A stretch of DNA of 64,000 bases from an uncultured Dehalococcoidia bacterium (lineage in GTDB: Bacteria; Chloroflexota; Dehalococcoidia; Lucifugimonadales; Lucifugimonadaceae). Position 1 is the stretch's first letter. Each line of letters begins with the position of its first letter. The stretch lies in assembly GCA_951812795.1 (NCBI GenBank), contig OX638325.1, positions 1,946,277 through 2,010,276 of the forward strand. The letters run 5' to 3'. Shown here piece by piece: positions 52,901-60,654 of the stretch. The notes below the pieces were generated by a model that worked only from the letters and a program-made list of their open reading frames with translations, was not told the origin of the DNA and searched no databases. The position numbers and the translations under genes are program-made.

Positions 52901-53185
52901 AAACCGCTGGCGGTAACCTTGCATGTTCCGGAAGCGGAGGAAGAGGTCTTTGTACGTTCGTCCCCACGCATGATGGACGCCCATCAGGTTGTTAGCAGTA
53001 ATCGGGCCGTCGATGAAGGAGTAGTTTTTTTCGGCGTCGTTGTTGCGCGCCAAGTAGCGATCGATGAGAGTTTGACCGTCTGGGTTGGGCGTGTTCCAAC
53101 GTTCGAGCCATTGCTTCTCGGTTGCGACAAAGTCGACTTCAGCTTCGGGCAGGACAGGGTCGAAAGTATTCTGGTTTGCAGGCAT
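49964..53185 (-). CDS. ileS: isoleucyl-tRNA synthetase, type 2, with swapped GxHH signature
   Basis: 1073-residue cytoplasmic class I synthetase charging tRNA-Ile. The length and domain style are those of the eukaryote-like IleRS2 group. At the class signature position, where HxGH is expected, the sequence reads NNLMGVHHAWGR, that is G-V-H-H (residues 69-72); the KMSKS loop is HKSKGNS. An altered GxHH motif is known in a subset of IleRS2 proteins and is linked with very strong mupirocin resistance. Paired Cys (WCPRCGTG, YECSECDN, NCSKCGAA) suggest bound zinc. It appears to be the only ileS in the window and so may be the housekeeping copy. Confidence 0.94.
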   Translation of the reverse strand: MPANQNTFDPVLPEAEVDFVATEKQWLERWNTPNPDGQTLIDRYLARNNDAEKNYSFIDGPITANNLMGVHHAWGRTYKDLFLRFRNMQGYRQRFQNGYDGQGLWIEVEVEKEKGFKSKQEIETYGVGKFVEECKARVDHFSDVITRQSQRLGYFMQWDDSYHTKSDENNYAIWAFLKRCHDNGWLYKGKDVMPWCPRCGTGMSQHEIATEGYAEIVHPGFFIRLPLLDREGESLLVWTTTPWTLAANVAAAVNPENDYVKVRNTVGDVVQTLWLSANRLHVLDGKHEIIERAKGADLLGWRYRGPFDCLEAQSEARNQHRVIEWEDVGDAEGTGIVHIAPGAGSEDFQLGRENGLPVIAPLDDAGVYVDGFGRLSGNSVDEVNPIIFDLLRESGVYYKVEDYSHRYPICWRCSSELVFRLVDEWFISMDELRNTMMEATRTIKWVPAFGEARELDWLRNMQDWMISKKRYYGLALPIYECSECDNFDVIGSREELRDRAIEGWDDYEGQSPHRPWIDAVKINCSKCGAATARITDVGNAWLDAGIVSFSTLHYNDDRDYWRDWFPADWISESFPGQFRNWFYSLICMAAALEGVAPTKAVFSYGLMRDENGEEMHKSKGNSIPFEDAADRMGADVMRWVFARHIPQNNLNFGYSVGDAARRRFVLPLWNVYYFFTTYARLDGWTPQTQSTGHSGEPGNRRVANELDRWAISELNALVRSVTADLENWRIERASEAIETYVERLSNWYVRRSRRRFWKSEDDNDKQDAYNTLYTCLTTLSQLLAPIMPFISEEIYTNLVSRRFSDAPDSVHMADWPTTDESVIDDALALRTNLAMRLASLGRSARSAAGIKVRQPLNALIVELNSPEERVALEMIANQLKDELNVRNVRDTSESDSLMAYRLRPNLPALGPKYGRQVNEIRNLLEDADAAAVAAAVRNGEIARIADFELAPDEILVDNIAAEGYAVESDGTYTVGISTEITEELRAEGYVRDIAHIIQNMRKNAGLEISDRIHLCINAPEGSDVASAIANHNDYITNETLAVGINGEIADEIARDRHNVDGVVVEIGLAKTTG

Positions 53186-53279
53186 TGGGCCAGAGTGATT
53201 CTTGAAGGGTTTTCGACTTTCAAGTTTAAGTTAACGAGTTTGGAACACGTCCAGTTTCGGGTCACGATAAAATCAAGCC

Positions 53280-53630
53280 ATGACTACGGCAGAGGAATAT
53301 CGAACTGCTTCGGCAGAGCTTTACGATCAAGCGATGTTCGAGTTGGATGCTGGCGACATGCGACAAGCATCTGAAAAATTATGGGGTGCGAGCGCGCAAG
53401 CGTTGAAGTCGCTCGCGGAGCGGAGAGGATGGCGGCACGGCTCGCACGGTGAATTCTACAGAATCATCAGGCGGCTTCGCGATGAGATGGATGTCGCCGA
53501 ACTTAGACAACAATTCGCGTTCGCGAGTGAACTCCATACCAATTTCTACGAGAACTGGCTTGACGAGTCAGAAATCCGCGAGAGCGCAGTTCATGTAAGT
53601 GATTTCGTCGAGCATTTGGCGCGGCTCTGA
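53280..53630 (+). CDS. HEPN/PaREP1-like helical protein
   Basis: 116-residue all-helical protein: EEYRTASAELYDQAMFELDAGDMRQASEKLWGASAQALKSLAERRGW resembles the HEPN-fold PaREP1 family, where the ASEKxWGAxxxAL segment is typical. HEPN proteins are often RNases or act with nucleotidyltransferases. The R-x4-6-H motif of active HEPN RNases is not clearly present. Divergent from ileS; its stop lies one base before the ATG of the next gene, so the two are cotranscribed. Confidence 0.7.
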   Translation: MTTAEEYRTASAELYDQAMFELDAGDMRQASEKLWGASAQALKSLAERRGWRHGSHGEFYRIIRRLRDEMDVAELRQQFAFASELHTNFYENWLDESEIRESAVHVSDFVEHLARL

Positions 53631-53631
53631 A

Positions 53632-54786
53632 ATGACTCAGATTTCGATCTACGGTGATGCTTGGCTGATCGATGGTCGAGTGACGTACGCAGGACGGAAA
53701 TATCGTGGTTGGGATGTTGAGGGGTTGTTGATGAACAGCCGCATGACGAATGCGGTGTTTGATGACGAGAATCCGGTAACCAGAGGGTTGTTTGCGTACC
53801 CGGACACTGGAGAGTGGGACGCGGATCGCAATACCGACGAGTTTATTGCGATGTTGCCAGAATATCGGGCGCATGGGCTGTTGGCTGTGACGGTGAATTT
53901 GCAGGGTGGGAGTCCGACTGGTTACTACCGTGAACCGATGTTCCGTGAGAACATGGCGCAGCGCGGAATTGACCTAGCTGACGAGGTCGTATGGGCAGGC
54001 TTACCAAGCCCTGATTCACAGCCTTGGCACAACTCGGCATTCAATTCAGATGGTTCGTTGAAGGCAGCGTTTTTGGATCGAACTGAGAGGTTGATTGCAG
54101 CGTGCGACCGGCTGGGAATGGTGGTGATATTGGGTTATTTCTACTTCGGCCAGGATGAACGGTTGGAGGATGAGCGCGCGGTGTGCCGTGCCGTTGACGA
54201 TGCGACGCGGTGGGTTTTGGAGACTGGTTATGGGAATGTGCTGATCGAGATCAACAACGAGGCGAATATTCGGCGTTACGAGCATGAGATTCTGCAGCCG
54301 CATCGCGTCGCGGAACTGATTGAACGGGCTAAATCTCACGTCGTTCCGGCGGAAGGCGGAATCCACGGCCGGCGGCTACTGGTCGGTACTTCGTATGGAG
54401 GGGGACGTGTGCCGGATGATGATGTCGCGGGAATTTCGGACTACATCATGGTGCACGGGAACGGGGTTGCAGAGCCGCGGCGGATTGCCGGCATGGTAGA
54501 GGACACGAGGGCATTGCCGAGTTACAGCCCCAAGCCGATCCTCTTCACCGAGGATGATCATTTCGACTTTGACAAGCCGGAAAATAATTTCCTATCGGCG
54601 CTGTCGGCTTACGCGTCTTGGGGTTATTTCGATCCGGGAGATGCTGCAGGTGGTAAGTCGGAGTTCGGAGACTACCGTGACGGGTACCAGAACATTCCCG
54701 TCAACTGGGGTCTCAACACACCAAGGAAGCGCGGTTTCTTCGACCTGTTGGCAAACGTAACTGGGCACACAGAATCAACGCGGTAG
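53632..54786 (+). CDS. glycoside hydrolase-like TIM-barrel protein
   Basis: 384 residues without a signal peptide. The centre has IEINNEANIRRYEHE, where Asn-Glu fits the acid/base of clan A glycosidases, and the C-terminal part has PILFTEDDHFDFDKPENNF with a candidate nucleophile Glu. FQDDE-like YFGQDERLEDER precedes. Sugar substrate unknown. ATG 53632 is preferred; 53599 would overlap the upstream gene. Residues encoded by 54339-54369 (HVVPAEGGIHG) derive from a genomic GTCATTCC-type repeat inside the gene. Confidence 0.7.
   Translation: MTQISIYGDAWLIDGRVTYAGRKYRGWDVEGLLMNSRMTNAVFDDENPVTRGLFAYPDTGEWDADRNTDEFIAMLPEYRAHGLLAVTVNLQGGSPTGYYREPMFRENMAQRGIDLADEVVWAGLPSPDSQPWHNSAFNSDGSLKAAFLDRTERLIAACDRLGMVVILGYFYFGQDERLEDERAVCRAVDDATRWVLETGYGNVLIEINNEANIRRYEHEILQPHRVAELIERAKSHVVPAEGGIHGRRLLVGTSYGGGRVPDDDVAGISDYIMVHGNGVAEPRRIAGMVEDTRALPSYSPKPILFTEDDHFDFDKPENNFLSALSAYASWGYFDPGDAAGGKSEFGDYRDGYQNIPVNWGLNTPRKRGFFDLLANVTGHTESTR
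54339..54369. repeat. GTCATTCC-type repeat inside the TIM-barrel gene
   Basis: CGTCGTTCCGGCGGAAGGCG followed by GAATCCACGG differs from the family consensus at a handful of positions only. It is translated in frame, so it is either a captured repeat or strong chance similarity. Confidence 0.5.
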
Positions 54787-54825
54787 TGACCGCGCGCCGT
54801 AGCCGTGATGGCGGCCGAGATGAAT

Positions 54826-54972
54826 TTACTCGTCTGCCTCGCCGTCACTCAAGGCTTCGATGGCGTTACCTAGTTTCATCACGAGATAAAGGACGCCGAT
54901 TGAGATGAGTAGTGCACCAACTGCGACGGTAAGTCCCGAAAACGCGGTTATTAATTGAGCGGTGTCTGACAT
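54826..54972 (-). CDS. 48-residue single-helix membrane peptide
   Basis: MSDTAQ, one transmembrane helix (LTVAVGALLISIGVLYLVMKLG) and an acidic end (EALSDGEADE). A GGAGG ribosome site lies eight bases before ATG 54972, which decides the start over the upstream in-frame Met codons at 54987 and 55047. Function unknown; small accessory subunits of membrane complexes look like this. Confidence 0.6.
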   Translation of the reverse strand: MSDTAQLITAFSGLTVAVGALLISIGVLYLVMKLGNAIEALSDGEADE

Positions 54973-55185
54973 TTTCAAATCCTCCATGCCAACTTCGTTG
55001 CCGGGGCGACTTTGAGTGAAACCGTGCCCCTGATTAATCACGATCAAGGGCAGTTTACCAGCAATCGCCGAAAATATGTGTGTGAGTTACGTTATTCGTC
55101 GATTATTGGAGTATAGGACGTGTATTCGTCGATTTTTTGGGTGGAATGGTTGAATCGGGGTCCGTTTAGGGAATTCAGCTTCGCC

Positions 55186-56931
55186 CTACCCTTCAGCGAA
55201 GATTTCGTCGCCTCGTTGAAGGCGGACGGCAATGTTGTATGTCTGGTTGATGGATCTGGGCGTCGGGTAGTGGGCGGCGAGGAAGCGTGCCATTGCGACG
55301 AGTGAGTGACGGGCGGACGGCTCAGGCTTGCGGTGCTGATATTGCATGATTGCGGCGTCGACGATCTGGAAGTGGTGGAAGGTTGAGTCTTCGCGGAGCA
55401 TGGCTTGGGCGAGGGTTGCGATGATGTCGTCAGGTCCGGAGGAGTTGGCGACGTAGTTCGTGACGATCCGTGCGGCTTCCTCGACTTGCTGTTGGGAGTT
55501 CATCGCGTTGAGCAGGTCGTGGGGCAACTGGTCGGTTGCGCCGTTAGGAGATGGTGCTGGTATGCGTTGCGATGGCATGTTGAGGAAGCGGTCTAGGTAG
55601 ATGCTCATTGCGGTGTCGAAGACGGCGCGCAGGAGTTCTACCGAGGGGTAGCGTTGGAGGGCTTGGTGAAGTGCGTTGGCCGCGGTGAGGGTGTTATGAA
55701 CGGTGTCCCAGTCGCCGAATTCGTTTGAGGTGTGGAACCTTGCCATACGGAGAAACGCGGCGTAGGCGATCTTTTCGCCGAGTTGCTCGGCCGTTGCGCC
55801 GTTCCGGACCGCTTCGTTGATCGAGGCGATCGTTATGTATGGATCATCTCCGAGGATGGTTTCGGGCAGGTTTTCGTGGTCGGTCCAGCTGCCTCGAACG
55901 TTGGAAGATTGTTCCCAAATCTGCGGAAGTTGGTTGCGTGCTTCCCTGACCATGGATGCGAGATCGATGGGGTTGCGCCAGGAGTTGAGTTCTTCGCTTC
56001 GCCGAGCCGTGGCCATGCCTTGCACGAGGCTGGTGAGTATCTGTCCTGCGTGCTCCCAACCGATGTGGTCCAACAGTTCGAAGGCTTTGTTGCAGAAGTC
56101 GACGACGTGTCCGCCGTCGATGTAGATTCGGTCGGTCGCGGCGGCGAATATTATGTCGTGAATATCGCGCTGGTGCAGACCGAGTTCAATGGCAGTTCGG
56201 AGGACACGTTCGGCGCCGTCGGTGTCTCGGACTTCGATGAAGTCACGGAACCATTGTTTGAATACTTCGGGTCGAGTTTCGCCAGTGGGTAGTGGTTCGA
56301 CGACGAAGCGAGGAGGGCGTCCAGCACATTCGGCGGCTACTTGCCGGAGTCCTTGGTAGAGGGCTCGTGATTGGTCTTCGGGTCGGAGGAGAAGGAGGAT
56401 GTTTGCAGTGCAGGTAAGCATGCTGAGGGCGGGGCCCCAGCCTTCGTTGGAGTAGATGGTTCCGAAAGTTGCGCCAATCGTGAGAGGTGTGCGGTAGTCG
56501 GCGGAAGATGAGTTGAGGCCGAGTACGGATTTGGCGATGACGAGGCGGATGTTGTCTTCCATGCCTTCCTGGAGACGCTTGGACCATCGTCGGACGGGAT
56601 CTTGCTCGGGTGGATTAGGGTCGACGTAGACGGTGTTGTCGATGATGGACACCGGGAACGACCGAACGTCGTCAGCGAAGGGGTCGAAGGTACCTCCGCT
56701 TGCGAGGTCGAAGCGTGCGTGGTGCCAATGGCAGGTGAGGACGCCGTTCTTGACGGTGCCGCGGTCGAGGGGGAAGCCCATGTGTGGACATCGGTTGTCG
56801 ACGGCCGCGAAGGTGTCGTCTTTGGCGAAGACGGCGATGGTGTGGCCGGCTCCGGTGATAACGGTGCAACCGCGTTGTTTGAGCTCATCGACTGTTCCGG
56901 CGATTAGGAGGTTGTTAACGGCGTTGGTCAT
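55186..56931 (-). CDS. Rieske iron-sulfur domain fused to a large helical domain
   Basis: 581 residues. The N-terminal 110 residues are a Rieske [2Fe-2S] domain with Cys48-Pro-His50 and Cys67-His-Trp-His70 (RCPHMGFPLD, TCHWHHARFD). The remaining 470 residues are helical without recognised motifs or membrane segments; HTSNEFGDWDTVHNTLTAANALHQAL near residue 400 contains several His. No oxygenase-type 2-His-carboxylate site is evident. Possibly a soluble ferredoxin-dependent enzyme of unknown reaction. ATG 56931 (MTNAVNNLL) is chosen; GTG 56985 adds 18 unconserved residues. Confidence 0.8.
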   Translation of the reverse strand: MTNAVNNLLIAGTVDELKQRGCTVITGAGHTIAVFAKDDTFAAVDNRCPHMGFPLDRGTVKNGVLTCHWHHARFDLASGGTFDPFADDVRSFPVSIIDNTVYVDPNPPEQDPVRRWSKRLQEGMEDNIRLVIAKSVLGLNSSSADYRTPLTIGATFGTIYSNEGWGPALSMLTCTANILLLLRPEDQSRALYQGLRQVAAECAGRPPRFVVEPLPTGETRPEVFKQWFRDFIEVRDTDGAERVLRTAIELGLHQRDIHDIIFAAATDRIYIDGGHVVDFCNKAFELLDHIGWEHAGQILTSLVQGMATARRSEELNSWRNPIDLASMVREARNQLPQIWEQSSNVRGSWTDHENLPETILGDDPYITIASINEAVRNGATAEQLGEKIAYAAFLRMARFHTSNEFGDWDTVHNTLTAANALHQALQRYPSVELLRAVFDTAMSIYLDRFLNMPSQRIPAPSPNGATDQLPHDLLNAMNSQQQVEEAARIVTNYVANSSGPDDIIATLAQAMLREDSTFHHFQIVDAAIMQYQHRKPEPSARHSLVAMARFLAAHYPTPRSINQTYNIAVRLQRGDEIFAEG

Positions 56932-57075
56932 GGGGGACTGCCTATTGGAATTGGAGACGTAACTAGTCGATATCGCTTCAACCACCCAGCTTCAAAGATC
57001 AGGGTGCCCCGCGGAGATGAGTTGGCACCTGAGCTTAGTTTAGCGCTTCGGTCGTCTCTAGTATGATCTTGGCCA

Positions 57076-57786
57076 ATGGCGATTTCAGACATCGAATTGT
57101 TGAAGATACAAGTGGAGACACTGTTCAAAACTGACGATGTTGGTCGGCTACGGGTTGTCAACGAGCCTTATGGCGATAGTTCTCCTACAGCTCCTAGCCT
57201 GTTCGTAGGGACCGCCCGAACTGGTTCGATCGTGCGTTTTGGCAGCGATCTGCCGGAACATGTCTGCCGACGAATTGAAGCGCTGATAGGTGATCATCCT
57301 CACGTCGGTGATTTTGATTTGGATCCCCCATATCTTGATGATTTGATGGACGTGATGCGCCCTCATCTGAAGACTGAACGGGTTTGGAAGGGTCCAGCGT
57401 ATCGGTTCTCCAAGTTGATCCTCTCGCTAGACCTGGGTGTGAGAGTCACCAACGAAAATTCGCATCTCCTCAAGGCTGAATTCGCCGACTTCATACCTGA
57501 TCTAAATGGAATCGGTTCGGTTGCGGCGGTGGTTGAGCGTGGGAGAGCTGTTTCCGTCTGCCACAGCGCGCGGCGGTCGGCGCGCGCCGAGTAGGCGGGG
57601 TTGGAAACGATTCCTTCACGCGTCGGCAGGGGATATGCGACGGCTGCTGTTGCGTGCTGGGCACGAATGGTGCAGGATCGCGGTCGAATCCCGTTGTACA
57701 GCACTTCTTGGGACAACGCAGCTTCGCAACGGGTGGCCGAGAAACTCGGGCTGATCATGTACGGCGCGAACTTTCACGTTACGTGA
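57076..57786 (+). pseudogene. GNAT-family acetyltransferase interrupted by an in-frame TAG
   Basis: One continuous frame from ATG 57076 to TGA at 57784, broken only by TAG at 57592-57594. Before it: VVERGRAVSVCHSARRSARAE; after it: AGLETIPSRVGRGYATAAVACWARMVQ, the acetyl-CoA binding R/Q-x-x-G-x-G/A-like segment, and IPLYSTSWDNAASQRVAEKLG, a classic GNAT end. The two halves complement each other in sequence and frame, so a single GAG/CAG-to-TAG change explains the break. Divergent from the Rieske gene with a promoter-like TAGTATGATC near the start. Confidence 0.75.
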
Positions 57787-57901
57787 TCACTAGCTCAAAT
57801 CGGGATGACAATATCAATGAGATTTGTGGCGGGTTGGTGGTACACACGCTTGTTCGGAATTGTTTGCCCGTGCGCGGAGGCCGACCGGGTGCCGGGTCTT
57901 C

Positions 57902-58396
57902 CTATTCACCGCTCGAAGCTAGCGGCATCAAGAAATAGAGTCCGTGACGCTCACTGCCGCGGGTTTCCGGTCGGACCGTGAATCCCATGCGGAGCTTCAG
58001 CGCGTGGTTCTCGCGGTTTTGGGAGTAGCTGAATGACGCCAACTGGCGGCAATGCGAGGTCCTCGCCAATTCGATCGCCTTCTCTTGCAGGTTCATACCT
58101 ATTCGTTTGCGTCGAAATTCCGGCGAAACAAAGAAATTCATGACCTTCGCCTGAAGCAACTCTTTTCCGTTGACCTTCACAGCCGGAAGATTGTCTTCGG
58201 GTCCGATTGGAATCACGATGAATCTTAGGACCCCTAAGATAACCCGGTTTGAGTGAGCGACAAGGACTCTTGAGTCGCGTTGATCGTAGCCGTCGATAAA
58301 TTCGGAAAATCCGCTTTGGTGTTGATCGAAGAAATCCACGATCTCCGACCAACGCGGATGGTCGGCGACCCACTCCGATATTTCGTACTTTTCCAT
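57902..58396 (-). CDS. GNAT-family N-acetyltransferase
   Basis: 164-residue acetyltransferase. The acetyl-CoA signature is FFVSPEFRRKRIGMNLQEKAIELAR (R-x-x-x-I-G), followed by ASFSYSQNRENHALKLRMGF, the beta6-alpha4 region of the fold. Substrate unknown. It converges with the interrupted GNAT gene, leaving a 115-base gap that holds nothing recognisable. ATG 58396 starts MEKYEISEW; no strong ribosome site seen. Confidence 0.88.
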   Translation of the reverse strand: MEKYEISEWVADHPRWSEIVDFFDQHQSGFSEFIDGYDQRDSRVLVAHSNRVILGVLRFIVIPIGPEDNLPAVKVNGKELLQAKVMNFFVSPEFRRKRIGMNLQEKAIELARTSHCRQLASFSYSQNRENHALKLRMGFTVRPETRGSERHGLYFLMPLASSGE

Positions 58397-58765
58397 ACAC
58401 TTCCATGATGCATTGCACTGTTACGAAGCGAGAGGTCACAACGGGTACTCTGCCGTTTGCTTTGGTTGTTGAAGACGAGAAGCCCGTTCGAGGTTTCTGT
58501 GCACCAAGGGGTTCTGTGCGCAACCACCGTCATTCCGGCGAAAGCCGGCGCTTCAGCGGACGGAACGACCATCCAGAGGGGCGAGGCAACGGCGTCCAAA
58601 GCGAAACACCAACTCTAAACCCCCTTTAATTGCCCCTTGGGCATCAAGGGGGATGGTTGTGCACAGCACTCCAAGGCGATGGGGTGATGCTGTTTATACT
58701 TTCGGTGTGGCGTGGATTGGTGCGCTTGGATACATTCGAAATCGAAGGCAACAGACCGGTAATTG
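58397..58765. repeat. intergenic region with a long-form GTCATTCC repeat
   Basis: The repeat at about 58529-58577 (GTCATTCCGGCGAAAGCCGG, then CGCTTCAGCGGACGGAACG) nearly duplicates the one at 18005. Behind it, CCCCCTTTAATTGCCCCTTGGGCATCAAGGGGG at about 58619-58651 is a further stem-loop (write-up in two parts: CCCCCTT pairs with AAGGGGG). No gene seen. Confidence 0.65.
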
Positions 58766-60070
58766 ATGGCTGAGGTTCGTGCATTTAGGGGGATTCGCTT
58801 TGCTGCGGCGTCGCAGGGTCGGGATTTAGGAGATTACCTTTCACCGCCTTTCGATGCGATTACGGCGGAGGTAGAACGGGGATTGTTGGCGCGGTCGGAG
58901 CACAATATCGTGCGTTTGGAGTTGGCCCCTCGGGAAGGTGTGGATCGATACGGGTTCGTAGCGGAGACGCAGGCGCAATGGGAGGCCGATGGTGTTTTGA
59001 TGCGGGATGAAGATCGGTCGGTCTACGTGACCGAGGAGACGTTTGAGTTCGGTGGGCAAACGCAGACGCGGCGAGGGTTTATTGCGGCGGTGCGGTTAGA
59101 GGAGTATGACCGGGGAGTGATATTTCCTCACGAACAGACGCGCGCCCCGTGGGTTGAGGACCGGGTCAAGATGATGCGGGCGACGGGTTCGGCACTGAGT
59201 CCGATGCTGGTGGTGTTTCAAGACGACATTCGGCATTCGGTAGGTGGGATTATGCGAGCGGTCACGGGTGGTCCGCCGTTGGAGACGGCGACGATGGCGG
59301 GTGGTTATTCCTTGCGGTTATGGCAGTTGAAGGATCCAGGGACGCTCGAGGTACTGCGTGATTTGATGCGAGATTCGCCGATCTTTATCGCTGATGGGCA
59401 TCACCGATACGAGGCGGCATTACGGTACCGCAGCGCGATCCGGGCGCAGCGTGAGATCGAGTCGAACGAGGCGGTGAACTACCGAATGATGCATATCGTG
59501 TCGATCGATGAGCCAGGGTTGATCACGCGGGGGTATCACCGGGTGATAAACGGTGCGACGCCTGAGGAGTTGGGGCGATTAGTTGGTCGAATTGAAGAGG
59601 TGTGTGAAGTTGAAAATGTACCCACGCCTGACCGAGTTGGGACGGCGTGGCGGCCCGTTGATCTGTTGAACGTGGTTGGTAGCCGAGATGATGGTGAGTT
59701 CGTATTCGGTATTTATGGGTTGCCAGAGGGTTTCAAAATCGCTCGGACGTCATCAGTCGAAGCAGTGGAGTTGACTGGGGCGGATGCTTTGGAGAGGTCG
59801 GATTACAGACGGTTGCATTCCGAGATATTGGATGTGGTGTTCGAGGGAGAGCGGGTTGATGCAGCGGTGGATTTCGAGTACGAGGCGGAGAATGTGGTTG
59901 GCCGCGTCGATTCGGGCGAGGCGCAGTTGGGTATTGTGATGCGTTCGATTCCGATGCACGAATTTGTGGACATCGTGACGCGGGGAGATCGCTTGCCACC
60001 AAAGGCGACGAATTTCTATCCGAAGCCGCCCGCGGGGGCAGTGATTCAATCGTTGAAGGGTTCGCTCTAG
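58766..60070 (+). CDS. DUF1015 family protein
   Basis: 434-residue soluble protein of DUF1015 (sometimes labelled HTH-type or SpoOJ/ParB/serine-kinase-like). Starts MAEVRAFRGIRFAA; conserved parts are LSPPFDAITAEVERGL, FPHEQTRAPWVEDRVKMMRATGSALSPM, IFIADGHHRYEAALRYR and LPPKATNFYPKPPAGAVIQSL at the end. The reaction is not established to my knowledge. It converges with the selenoprotein operon, overlapping its last gene by four bases (60067-60070). Confidence 0.88.
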   Translation: MAEVRAFRGIRFAAASQGRDLGDYLSPPFDAITAEVERGLLARSEHNIVRLELAPREGVDRYGFVAETQAQWEADGVLMRDEDRSVYVTEETFEFGGQTQTRRGFIAAVRLEEYDRGVIFPHEQTRAPWVEDRVKMMRATGSALSPMLVVFQDDIRHSVGGIMRAVTGGPPLETATMAGGYSLRLWQLKDPGTLEVLRDLMRDSPIFIADGHHRYEAALRYRSAIRAQREIESNEAVNYRMMHIVSIDEPGLITRGYHRVINGATPEELGRLVGRIEEVCEVENVPTPDRVGTAWRPVDLLNVVGSRDDGEFVFGIYGLPEGFKIARTSSVEAVELTGADALERSDYRRLHSEILDVVFEGERVDAAVDFEYEAENVVGRVDSGEAQLGIVMRSIPMHEFVDIVTRGDRLPPKATNFYPKPPAGAVIQSLKGSL

Positions 60071-60654
60071 CCGCGTTCGATTTTCTTTAGCGCATCGACG
60101 ATAGCATCGGTAGGTGCTCGGTCACCGATGTCGATACCTACGTAGGAGTAGGCGATGTTTCCGTCTTTGTCGATGATGAAGACGGCGGGAGCGGCTACTA
60201 GGTCGTTATGGAGGTTGTACACTTCGTAGGCTTCAGGAACGCTGGCGTCTCTGGTGGTGTAGAGGACGGGGTAGTAGGCGCGGGCGTTGGCGATCATGGT
60301 TCCGGCGCCTTCGAAATCGTCCATGCTGACGGCGAGTATTTCCGCGTCGTAGTTACGGATGCGGTTGTAGTTGCTCTGCAACTCGACGAGTTGCCCGTGA
60401 CAAATGCCTCAGAAGTAACCCCGGTAAAAGACTAAGACGACATTCTTATCGCCACGATAGTCGGAAAGTGTTATCTTTCCGGCGCCGTTAGCGACCGGGA
60501 GTGAGAAGTCGGGCGCTTCAGCTCCGGCATCGGTGGACGACGATCCCCCACAGGCAATTGCGAAGGATGCGACGGCGATCACCGTTGCGGCAACGAATGC
60601 CTTTAAACGGACCGCAAAGACCGAATGTCGGTCGAATTGTGTTCGGGTATCCAA
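60067..60654 (-). CDS. selenocysteine peroxiredoxin-like lipoprotein, third gene of the tandem (UGA codon 82)
   Basis: 195 residues with UGA read as Sec. The lipoprotein signal ends at Cys35 (SFAIAC). The thioredoxin-fold peroxidase has EAPDFSLPVANGAGKITLSDYRG, VVLVFYRGYF-UGA-GICHGQLVELQ and, after it, ILAVSMDDF and VFIIDKDGNIAYSYVGIDIGDRAPTD. UGA at 60411-60409 replaces the peroxidatic Cys of the FYRGxWCxxC motif, leaving UxxC. TTG 60654 directly follows the stop of the upstream gene, with GAAGG before it. Probably reduces peroxides or disulfides outside the cytoplasm. A gene caller would split it in two. Confidence 0.87.
60378..60394 (-). promoter_or_regulatory. candidate SECIS hairpin (third tandem gene)
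   Basis: GCAACTC and GAGTTGC pair perfectly around GTC, occupying bases 15-31 after the UGA. Confidence 0.6.

Noticed and set aside
53186-53279. T-box leader before ileS
   Set aside because: Only about 94 bases separate ileS from the divergent gene, and no specifier stem or T-box sequence is seen.
57592-57594. Pyrrolysine reading of TAG in the GNAT gene
   Set aside because: No pyl genes are visible, and the position in GNAT proteins is not catalytic; a simple nonsense change is more likely.
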